A DNA stretch of 33,101 nucleotides from Candidatus Cloacimonadota bacterium. GTDB lineage: Bacteria > Cloacimonadota > Cloacimonadia > Cloacimonadales > Cloacimonadaceae. This document shows positions 15,017 to 21,400 of the stretch, in pieces. Numbering within the stretch: position 1 is the first letter of the stretch; each line of letters opens with the position of its first letter. Under the pieces are notes generated by a model that had not been told where the DNA came from, did no database searches, and saw only the letters and a program-made list of their open reading frames with translations. Where the stretch lies: the NCBI GenBank assembly GCA_028681035.1, contig JAQUJJ010000028.1:1-33101 (forward strand), read 5' to 3'. A program made the translations under genes and the position numbers.

Positions 15017-16167
15017 AAGAACTTAAAATACTGAACATCGTAACTAGGCTAAACATCGGCGGCGTCTCCATCCATGTGGTGCAGATATCCCAGATGTTCA
15101 ACAGCGGTAGATACCGTTCCACAGTACTTTACGGAGATGTGGAGGACAACGAAAAAGATATGCTCTATCTGGCGAAGGAATATGATTTCCCCATGATCAA
15201 CCTCCCCTCGATGGGCAGATCAATCAACCCACTGGAAGATTTCCTGCTGATATGGAAAGTCTATAAGGTGATCAAAGACCTGAAGCCGGATATCGTGCAC
15301 ACTCATACCGCCAAAGCCGGTTTCGTGGGCAGAACCGCTGCTTGGCTGGCACGAACTCCGATAATCCTACACACCTTCCACGGCAACAATTTCAGCGGGT
15401 ATTTCGGCAAACTGATGAGCACCTTTTCCGTGAATGTAGAGCGGCTAATGGCACGCATCAGCACGCGCATCATTGCAATCAGCGAACAACAGAGGGATGA
15501 GTTAATCCGCTTTCGCATATGCCCCAAAGCCAAAACCCGCATCATCCATCTGGGCTTCGATTTTTCCCTGATTACACATTCAGACACCGATATTGGAGTC
15601 TTCAAATCCGAATTTTGCATCCCAGCTCATCATAAGCTGATAGCCTTCGTAGGCAGATTGACCGCTATCAAAAACCCCTACCAGTTTATTAAAGTTGCAT
15701 CCGCTGTACTGGAGGAACGTAAAGATGTTGTTTTTGCCTTTGTGGGCGATGGCGAAATGAACGAGGAGCTTAAAAAAGAAGTGCGCCGCCTTGGGCATCA
15801 GGAAAACATCATATTCACCGGCTTCGTAAAAGATCTGAAACCCCTGTATGCTGATATGGACATCCTGCTTCTGACATCACTCAACGAAGGCACACCAGTA
15901 GCGATCATCGAAGCGATGGCAAACCACCGCCTCGTAGTTGCCGCCAAGGTGGGTGGCATCCCCAATATGATCTCCCACTCCCACAGCGGTTTCCTCTTCC
16001 CTTCAGAGGACACGGACAGCTTTGTTAATACCATAGTATCCATTCTGGACAATCCCGCTGATTACCTTGATATCGCCGCACACGCATATCAAAAGATAAC
16101 TCGCGACTATTCCACAGAGCGGCTTAGAGGCGAGATGGAAACCCTTTTCGCCGAACTTGAATGCTGA
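15013..16167 (+). CDS. Glycosyltransferase, GT4 family
   Basis: A 384-residue GT-B glycosyltransferase. The N-terminus ILNIVTRLNIGGVSIHVVQI holds the acceptor-side glycine loop. KPDIVHTHTAKAGFVGRTAA follows, a motif common in capsule and exopolysaccharide transferases such as those initiating or extending polysaccharide repeats. In the C-terminal half are AFVGRLTAIKNPYQFIKVA, AFVGDGEMNEELKKEV and the EX7E motif in LNEGTPVAIIEAMANHR. It starts within the last 4 bases of the GT9 gene (ATGA overlap), ending the four-gene overlapping run. The predicted product acts on an undecaprenyl-linked or LPS-core acceptor; specificity is unknown. Confidence 0.9.
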   Translation: MKELKILNIVTRLNIGGVSIHVVQISQMFNSGRYRSTVLYGDVEDNEKDMLYLAKEYDFPMINLPSMGRSINPLEDFLLIWKVYKVIKDLKPDIVHTHTAKAGFVGRTAAWLARTPIILHTFHGNNFSGYFGKLMSTFSVNVERLMARISTRIIAISEQQRDELIRFRICPKAKTRIIHLGFDFSLITHSDTDIGVFKSEFCIPAHHKLIAFVGRLTAIKNPYQFIKVASAVLEERKDVVFAFVGDGEMNEELKKEVRRLGHQENIIFTGFVKDLKPLYADMDILLLTSLNEGTPVAIIEAMANHRLVVAAKVGGIPNMISHSHSGFLFPSEDTDSFVNTIVSILDNPADYLDIAAHAYQKITRDYSTERLRGEMETLFAELEC

Positions 16168-16195
16168 AGAGCTGCCCCTTCTTCCTTGTACATAA

Positions 16196-16522
16196 ACAAT
16201 AACAGCCCAAGCTAAGGGAAACATCAAGAAGAGAACCAGCTTATCAAATCCAGTTTCGAAAATGGGGAGAGTGTTGTTATTCTTCGTTTTTGTGTTGACA
16301 GGATTGCTTAGTTCAATTCTTTTGATAAGAGAAATGTTATACATGCTTGCATTGTGTGCTCAGATAGTTGTTTATCTTTTAGAAATAAATGGTTTGTTTA
16401 GTCAAATTAGCGACACCCATATTTCCTTTACTGTTTCAGCAGCTTATCTTGTGGCAATGATATATTCATCCAATGTTGCATTTAAGAATAGCATTTCCGG
16501 TTTGTGTAAACCGATTAGATAG
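16196..16522 (+). pseudogene. Remnant of a membrane protein, possibly a glycosyltransferase C-terminus
   Basis: The open frame begins after a stop at 16193 and has no ribosome-binding site before its first ATG at 16262. The translated tail contains two hydrophobic segments (GRVLLFFVFVLTGLLSSILL and MLALCAQIVVYLLEINGL) and ends with KNSISGLCKPIR. It lies between a glycosyltransferase and a sugar-nucleotide dehydrogenase, so a decayed C-terminal part of a membrane glycosyltransferase or glycan-modifying protein is a reasonable guess. I do not recognise a domain with certainty. If instead translated from 16262 it would be an 86-residue hydrophobic protein. Upstream bases 16168-16195 hold nothing recognisable. 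Confidence 0.35.
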
Positions 16523-16540
16523 TTAAAGGAGTTCCCTCTT

Positions 16541-17569
16541 ATGAAAAAAGTACGCATTGGTATCATCGGTTGTGGTAGAATTTCCAAAAACCACCTAGAT
16601 GCTGTATCACAAATACCAGAAGCTGATTTTGTGGCTGCTGCGGATATATTGCCAGATAAGCTGCAAGCCGTTTCTGAACAACATGGCATAAAGAGTCTCT
16701 ACACGGATTACCTGGAGATGCTAGAGAAAGAGAATCTTGATTTGGTATCTATTTGCACTCCCAGTGGCATGCACCCACAAATGGGTATTGATGTAGCCAA
16801 TCACAAGGTAAATGTGCTTACAGAAAAACCGATGGCGATTAACATAGAAAGCGCAGATAAGCTTATAAAAGCTTGCGACGATAACAAAGTTAAGCTATTT
16901 GTAGTAAAGCAAAACCGCCTCAACGCCACCATGCAGATGTTAAAACGGGCAATTGATAAAGACCGTTTCGGCAAAATCTTCCTCGCCCAATCCAACGTAT
17001 TCTGGCAGCGTCCCCAAGCTTACTACGATGCCGAAAAATGGCGTGGTACCTGGGAATTCGATGGTGGTGCTTTTATGAACCAAGCCAGCCACTATGTTGA
17101 TGCCATACACTGGCTTCTAGGCAACGTGGATAGCGTGATGGCATACACTGCCACTCAAGCCAGACATATTGAGGCAGAAGATACCGGTTGCGCCATTCTT
17201 CACTTCCGTAGTGGCATCATCGCCTCCATGAACGTTACGATGCTAACCTATCCAAAGAACTTTGAGGGATCCATCACCATCATTGGCGAAAAGGGAATCG
17301 TTAAAGTAGGCGGCGTTGCCGTGAATAAGATTGAAAAATGGGAATTCGAAGAATACGATGATGACGACCGTATTGCCTTAGAAACTAACTATCAACCCCC
17401 AAACATATATGGCTTTGGGCACAATCCCTATTACCGCAACGTGGTGGATGTGCTGTTAAACAAGGGTGTTCCCGCTACTGACGGACGTGATGGACGCAAA
17501 TCTGTGGAGATTATCCAAGCAATATACCGCTCTGCAAAGACTGGTAAAAGGGTATCCCTACCGCTGTAA
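16541..17569 (+). CDS. Gfo/Idh/MocA-family sugar-nucleotide dehydrogenase, WlbA/WbpB-like
   Basis: A 342-residue NAD(H)-dependent oxidoreductase. The N-terminal Rossmann fold shows RIGIIGCGRISKNHLDAV (GxGxxA/S type), the catalytic-lysine motif is TEKPMAIN (Lys96), and the C-terminal domain carries the conserved His in MNQASHYVDAIHWLLG (His184, Asp187). The combination VVKQNRLN, YYDAEKWRGTWEFDGGAFMN and the following NQ..HY pattern is typical of WlbA/WbpB, which oxidise UDP-GlcNAc uronic acid at C3 in the route to diacetamido-uronic sugars of O-antigens. A GGAG ribosome-binding site precedes the ATG. The associated aminotransferase and acetyltransferase genes are not in the window, so the pathway is inferred from sequence alone. 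Confidence 0.87.
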   Translation: MKKVRIGIIGCGRISKNHLDAVSQIPEADFVAAADILPDKLQAVSEQHGIKSLYTDYLEMLEKENLDLVSICTPSGMHPQMGIDVANHKVNVLTEKPMAINIESADKLIKACDDNKVKLFVVKQNRLNATMQMLKRAIDKDRFGKIFLAQSNVFWQRPQAYYDAEKWRGTWEFDGGAFMNQASHYVDAIHWLLGNVDSVMAYTATQARHIEAEDTGCAILHFRSGIIASMNVTMLTYPKNFEGSITIIGEKGIVKVGGVAVNKIEKWEFEEYDDDDRIALETNYQPPNIYGFGHNPYYRNVVDVLLNKGVPATDGRDGRKSVEIIQAIYRSAKTGKRVSLPL

Positions 17570-17596
17570 TCATAAATCTACATATATTTACAATCA

Positions 17597-17630
17597 AGGG
17601 ACACTGGTTATGCTGGTGTTCCTTTTTCTT
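17597..17630 (+). terminator. Rho-independent terminator after the dehydrogenase
   Basis: An 11-bp stem containing G-T pairs (AGGGACACTGG with CTGGTGTTCCT) closes a short TTATG loop and runs into a TTTTTCTTT tract. It lies about 27 bases after the stop codon at 17569. Confidence 0.7.
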
Positions 17631-17690
17631 TATAATTAACAATTTCCAGCTCTTCAAATCAATCATCAAGCTCATCCCTTCCTTATAATG

Positions 17691-17800
17691 CCCTTGCTTG
17701 AAAATCAGGTGATACATTGGCAATTTCCAGGCGATCCCCAGGTCGTCACGTGGGAATCACCTGGGATTTACGTGTGGATTACCTGAAATTGCAGCAAGGG
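17691..17800. repeat. 110-bp nested palindromic element
   Basis: Three nested arms are visible: CCCTTGCT (17691-17698) with AGCAAGGG (17793-17800); GCAATTTCCAGG (17720-17731) with CCTGAAATTGC (17782-17792), one bulged base; and CCCAGGT (17737-17743) with ACCTGGG (17759-17765). A partial relative lies at 3261-3345. The gap 17570-18017 holds this element, a terminator, a REP-like hairpin and a promoter candidate. Confidence 0.75.
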
Positions 17801-17830
17801 AGCAATACAAATTCGAGTAGATATAGTACC

Positions 17831-17880
17831 GTAATGGCACTCGCCTCAAGTGCCAACAGTCGAGGCGACTGTGATTACAT
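17831..17880. repeat. REP-like palindrome (copy shared with 32833-32857)
   Basis: The core ACAGTCGAGGCGACTGTGAT at 17856-17875 is itself a hairpin (ACAGTCG/CGACTGT). It also pairs with upstream CGCCTC (about 17842-17847), and outer GTAAT/ATTAC ends close the structure. The same core with the following TACA occurs at 32833-32857. Confidence 0.7.
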
Positions 17881-17962
17881 TATTAATTCTTAACTCCACC
17901 CTGAATGTTGACCAAACACTACAATTATCTTAAAACCATTCTGAGATATATCAAGAAACATC

Positions 17963-18012
17963 TTGACAGAACCTTAATATATTTTATGTTGACCTTAAGA
18001 TTGTTAAGGAGG
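17963..18012 (+). promoter_or_regulatory. Promoter and possible operator/SD hairpin of the DUF2089 operon
   Basis: TTGACA (17963-17968) and TATGTT (17985-17990) are separated by 16 bases. Just downstream, CCTTAA (17993-17998) and TTAAGG (18004-18009) form an inverted repeat around a 5-base spacer; its right half overlaps the ribosome-binding site AAGGAGG (18007-18012). The palindrome could be a protein-binding operator near the transcription start, or an RNA hairpin that hides the ribosome-binding site. Confidence 0.5.
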
Positions 18013-18017
18013 TTTAG

Positions 18018-18377
18018 ATGATTTTATCGTCTTGCCCAATCTGCAAGCATGAATTGAAGATTAAGGAAGCTAGCTGTGAACGCTGCGGCATCAGCTATAA
18101 AGGCAATTTTGAAACCAGTTGGCTGGCAGCGTTTAGCGAGAACCAGCTTGAGTTTATCAAGCTCTTTATCTTAGTTCAGGGAAACTTGAAAGAGATTCAG
18201 CAACAGCTTGGCATTTCGTACCCCACCGTAAAAAGCCGTTTGGCGGATATAATCCGTTTAATCACCAAGAAAGAACCCAATAAAGACAAGGTTGGCGATG
18301 TATTAGCCGATTTGGAAGAGGGTTTTATCAGCGTGGAAGAAGCAATAAACATGATTAATACAAGGAGAACAAAATGA
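18018..18377 (+). CDS. DUF2089-type zinc-ribbon / helix-turn-helix protein
   Basis: A 119-residue cytoplasmic protein, a likely DNA-binding regulator. The N-terminus has a zinc ribbon with Cys6, Cys9, Cys20 and Cys23 (CPIC...CERC). A helix-turn-helix follows in about residues 35-85 (LKEIQQQLGISYPTVKSRLA), resembling sigma-factor region 4 or DUF2089 proteins. The last ~25 residues (VLADLEEGFISVEEAINMIN) form a short SHOCT-like helical hairpin that is also found at the end of the next gene's product. The ribosome-binding site AAGGAGG is excellent. The start of the downstream gene overlaps its stop by 4 bases. Similar DUF2089-DUF4097 pairs are seen in many bacteria, often linked to envelope stress; autoregulation through the palindrome at 17993-18009 is inference. 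Confidence 0.82.
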   Translation: MILSSCPICKHELKIKEASCERCGISYKGNFETSWLAAFSENQLEFIKLFILVQGNLKEIQQQLGISYPTVKSRLADIIRLITKKEPNKDKVGDVLADLEEGFISVEEAINMINTRRTK

Positions 18378-19801
18378 GCAAAATGAAACTACAGCAGATT
18401 CTGGCTTATGAAGGAATCACCAAAATCAAAATCGAAAATAACTTGGCACCACTTACTGTGGAAGCCTCACCCCACGGAAAGGTTGAGCTTATCGGGGAGC
18501 TTGATCTTCAGCAACCTTTTGAGGAGTTTTCCTGGGAAGACTGCCTAAATACCTCTTTTAAGAATGGAGTATTAAGCATTGTTTTAGATGAAGTAGATGG
18601 GATGGAATCGCGCTTCTTCTCAAACAACCAATCTTTTATCAAAATCCTGGTTCCTGCCGAACCTGAATTGAAGGTGGAGATGGAAAATCTGCCTGTATCG
18701 TTTTCAGGAATCGCAAATGCCCTGGTGGTAAGTAGCGAAAATGCCCCTATCCGCATTCAGGATTGCAACGGCAACAAACGACTTGAGAACGAAAATGGAC
18801 CCGTAAGCATTAAGCAATGTGAGGGCGATTTACATGTGGAGATGGAGAATGGACCGCTCTCTGCCGAAGCTATCAGCGGAGACACACTGTACATCGAATC
18901 TGAGAATGGTGCTATTAAGATTCGCGAAGCTTGTTTCCCGAAAGTAGATATCACCAGCGAAAATGGCGTGATTGGGTATGAAACCTTATTTGTGGAGGAT
19001 GCAAGCATAGATATTACCACAGAGAATGGCGTGATTCACTTTGTGCTGCCTGAAGATATGGATTATGAGCTGCGTGCCCAAACCGAACAGGGAAAAATCA
19101 AATCCCGATTGGAACAGCCTTTTACCCAAGAGGATGATGTTTATATCCTTAAAAACGGCGAAGGAAGAACAAAAATAAACATCCACACCGAAAACGGTCT
19201 TATTAAAATAGGCGAAGCCGACAGCATCAATATAGAATTTCTTAAGGCTAAAATCGAGCTTTTAAAAGATAGCCTCGCTAAAGTTTCCACTGCCGAAGAA
19301 ATGGAAAAAGCAAAGCAACATTTTGCCAATGTAAGCAGCTACATTAGCGCACGCATAGCCAATATTAAAGAAGAAAACGTGAAAGAAACCATAGATGCCA
19401 ACCTTGCGAAAGTGAAAGCACTCATTGATAACTTTGACTTCCAGAGCGCAAAGGATAAGACTCTTGGCGAAATAAACGAATACACTGCCAAGATTAACGA
19501 GGAACTCCAGAAAGCTCAGGAAGAATTACGGAAGAACTTCGAAAAAATCGGCACTAAATTCCAAGAAACCTTCCAATCTGCCAAACAAAACCACGGCTTT
19601 AAGATAGATGGATTGGGCGATTATATTAATAAAGTTATCAATTCCTCCCTCATCAAGCCTTATCTGGGCGGAGAGATGAAAAACAAAGAAAAAGAAGAAG
19701 TGGCAGATCGCAGCCGCTTGAAGATACTGGATATGCTGGAAGCGGGGAAAATAACCGCAGAAGAAGCAGAACGTTTACTGAAAGCCATTGGGCAAGAATA
19801 A
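18374..19801 (+). CDS. DUF4097-type beta-roll protein with coiled coil and SHOCT-like C-terminus
   Basis: A 475-residue protein without signal peptide or transmembrane helix. Residues about 100-285 hold a run of short repeats of the form S/T-E-N-G-x-I (SSENAPIRI, ENENGPVSI, EMENGPLSA, ESENGAIKI, TSENGVIGY, TTENGVIHF, HTENGLIKI), expected to build a beta-roll as in DUF4097 adhesin-like domains. Residues about 290-420 are charged and helical, a probable coiled coil (KINEELQKAQEELRKNFEKI). The end (RLKILDMLEAGKITAEEAER) matches the SHOCT-like hairpin found in LiaX/YvlB-type proteins and in its operon partner. LiaX of Enterococcus, with related architecture, senses cell-envelope damage; a similar role here is a hypothesis. 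The 4-base overlap with the DUF2089 gene implies co-expression. Confidence 0.8.
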   Translation: MSKMKLQQILAYEGITKIKIENNLAPLTVEASPHGKVELIGELDLQQPFEEFSWEDCLNTSFKNGVLSIVLDEVDGMESRFFSNNQSFIKILVPAEPELKVEMENLPVSFSGIANALVVSSENAPIRIQDCNGNKRLENENGPVSIKQCEGDLHVEMENGPLSAEAISGDTLYIESENGAIKIREACFPKVDITSENGVIGYETLFVEDASIDITTENGVIHFVLPEDMDYELRAQTEQGKIKSRLEQPFTQEDDVYILKNGEGRTKINIHTENGLIKIGEADSINIEFLKAKIELLKDSLAKVSTAEEMEKAKQHFANVSSYISARIANIKEENVKETIDANLAKVKALIDNFDFQSAKDKTLGEINEYTAKINEELQKAQEELRKNFEKIGTKFQETFQSAKQNHGFKIDGLGDYINKVINSSLIKPYLGGEMKNKEKEEVADRSRLKILDMLEAGKITAEEAERLLKAIGQE

Positions 19802-19858
19802 GCCCGGACGATGCAGTTTATCAAAGAAGCATGGGATAATACCTGAAAGCACTGTGTT

Positions 19859-19924
19859 TTGGAGTTCAAAGAGCCACTCCTATCTATTTACTTACCTATA
19901 ATTTACAGGCTCTTTGGACTCCAA
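19859..19924. terminator. Large bidirectional-type hairpin between convergent genes
   Basis: The arms 19859-19875 (TTGGAGTTCAAAGAGCC) and 19908-19924 (GGCTCTTTGGACTCCAA) pair over 17 bp with a single G-T pair, around a 32-base loop. It lies between the DUF4097 gene and the converging beta-barrel gene. There is no strong T run, so it may be a terminator, mRNA stabiliser or extragenic palindrome. Confidence 0.5.
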
Positions 19925-20016
19925 GATACAAGAGCTTGAGTCGCTGAAGACCATATCGCCTGCAAAGATAGTAACAATTCTTAATTGTATCGGCGACATG
20001 AACTCCAGAACCACTT

Positions 20017-20742
20017 TCAATGTGGGTAGCGAAACCATGGCTTCATTTTTGTATGAAGTCCTCTGTGCTTAACTATTCGCTGCTTTGGCAAATTTAACCC
20101 TATGTATGTGCGCCGCTGCTTGCCAATCGGGATGTCGGGTAAATCGAATCTAGTGAAATCTTGCATATAGCGAACGTCCACCCTAATTTTAGAACCATGT
20201 AAGCCTATATTAACCATAAATCCTGGTGTAATGGCTTTAAATGAGTCTTTCACGTTCATAGGTTCCAGCTTAGTCGATGAAATGTAGTTAAGCCATTTGC
20301 TTACACGAGCGTAGTGTACAACATCGCCGTAGAACCCAACACCTAGGAAGCTTGTTTGGTGATATTGTGTTCTGGGGAATACTATTTCACCCCCTGCAAT
20401 TATACGTGTGGAGATTGTGCTTAACCTTAGCTTCATATCCATCACATAAGGATAGGGATGCTCCACATACCTGCTGGAAGAATAAACCTGTTCACTGATA
20501 CCTGTTCGCAAGCGAACGCGTTTGATGGGTGTATAAATAAAATTCGCCCCAAATCCCCCGCATTGTCCAAACTTCCAGTAATCTCCTGAATTGCAATCCT
20601 TGGCTATTCCAAGACCCCCGTTTAACTCGTAGTCCCAGTTATATTTTTCCCAAGAATAAGGCGTAGCTATAGGCTGCTCTTTGGCTTCGCAAAGCCCCAC
20701 ACTCACAATCACGAAACATACAGCGATATAGAAACATTTCAT
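20017..20742 (-). CDS. Hypothetical exported protein, probable outer-membrane beta-barrel
   Basis: A 241-residue protein I do not recognise by family. An N-terminal signal peptide is clear (MKCFYIAVCFVIVSVGLCEA). The remainder has alternating hydrophobic and polar residues, many Tyr/Phe/Gly and turn-like segments (GGFGANFIYTPIKRVRLRTG, FLGVGFYGDVVHYARVSKWL, GFMVNIGLHGSKIRVDVRYM), the pattern of an 8-to-10-strand outer-membrane barrel similar to OmpA-like or PorT-like small barrels of FCB bacteria. It ends in a basic tail (KQRIVKHRGLHTKMKPWFRY), which is unusual for a barrel. AGGAG lies 7 bases before the ATG. It converges with the DUF4097 gene and appears to be monocistronic. The beta-barrel call is inference. 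Confidence 0.7.
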   Translation of the reverse strand: MKCFYIAVCFVIVSVGLCEAKEQPIATPYSWEKYNWDYELNGGLGIAKDCNSGDYWKFGQCGGFGANFIYTPIKRVRLRTGISEQVYSSSRYVEHPYPYVMDMKLRLSTISTRIIAGGEIVFPRTQYHQTSFLGVGFYGDVVHYARVSKWLNYISSTKLEPMNVKDSFKAITPGFMVNIGLHGSKIRVDVRYMQDFTRFDLPDIPIGKQRRTYIGLNLPKQRIVKHRGLHTKMKPWFRYPH

Positions 20743-20884
20743 TGTCGATCTCCTGAAGAGCTGCTTACATTAACTGTTTCTTTGTCTAGAAGTTTATTCT
20801 TAGCAAATCCTAGTTAAACACAGGTGCATAGGGGACAATATCGAAAAGCACTATCAATGCTATTCGTGAAATTGGAAAATATGT

Positions 20885-21219
20885 AAAAATAAACTGCAAA
20901 TCTGTCCCAAAATCTCAGATTTGTCCCCCTTACATTATAGAAGCTTGATTTTGTTCTTTGATGTATATAGAGTGTTTATGTGTATATGTGCTGGCGAGCT
21001 GGGGTACTGGTGTGCTAAAGTGTCGAGAGGTCTTGAGGGCGAGGGGATGAGATGTATATGTATTTGTTGTCGGTGCTTTCGGTGTTCTCTGTGGTGAACG
21101 GTTGGTTTCTGGAATGCTGAAGTACTGGTGTGCTGGCGTGTTGGTGGTTCGATGAGCCGAGAGCTGGTTTGTTTGTCGTCTCGGTGCTTTCGTTGTTCTC
21201 GGTGGTAAGCGTTGTGGTG
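20885..21219 (+). repeat. Long repeated leader upstream of tRNA-Pro(CGG), inverted copy at 27897-28136
   Basis: From AAAAATAAACTGCAAATCTG to GTTGTGGTG this stretch matches the reverse complement of 27897-28136. Shared blocks include CAAATCTGTCCCAAAATCTC, GTTTATGTGTATATGTGCTG and GTGTCGAGAGGTCTTGAGG. This copy is longer because the final TCGGTGCTTTCGGTGTTCTC block occurs twice (about 21070 and 21180). The GT-rich middle is a degenerate array of CTGGTGTG-like words. No coding potential was accepted here. Together with the tRNA promoter it fills the gap 20743-21289; 20743-20884 holds nothing else recognisable. Confidence 0.8.
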
Positions 21220-21246
21220 ATATGGAAGGGATAAAAACAAAAGTTG

Positions 21247-21275
21247 TTGACAGAAACAGCTCAAAAGGAAATTTG
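21247..21275 (+). promoter_or_regulatory. Candidate promoter of tRNA-Pro(CGG)
   Basis: TTGACA at 21247-21252 lies about 40 bases before the mature tRNA; the -10 at 17-18 bases spacing (AATTTG) is weak. The same TTGACAGAAA word lies in front of the minus-strand tRNA-Pro(TGG), at about 27850-27859, which supports function. Confidence 0.4.
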
Positions 21276-21289
21276 ACGTTTCATGCGGT

Positions 21290-21366
21290 CGGGATGTAGC
21301 GCAGTCCGGTAGCGCGCTCGGTTCGGGACCGAGAGGCCGGAAGTTCAAATCTTCTCATCCCGACCA
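21290..21366 (+). tRNA. tRNA-Pro, anticodon CGG
   Basis: The cloverleaf is complete: acceptor CGGGATG (21290-21296) with CATCCCG (21356-21362), anticodon stem CTCGG/CCGAG around loop TTCGGGA giving CGG, T arm GGAAG-TTCAAAT-CTTCT with one G-T pair, discriminator A and encoded CCA (21364-21366). It lies 34 bases before the ABC exporter genes. Confidence 0.95.
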
Positions 21367-21400
21367 GTTCTTTGTTCAAACAATCATGAGGTGTTTACAC

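Noticed and set aside
20935..21348. Minus-strand reading frame of 137 codons
   Set aside because: It runs through the GT-rich repeated leader and into the tRNA-Pro gene, has low-complexity His/Pro/Thr composition, and the inverted copy at 28 kb does not keep the frame.
21386..21400. Earlier ATG for the first ABC subunit
   Set aside because: The likely ribosome-binding site GAGGTG overlaps this codon and is correctly placed only for ATG 21401.
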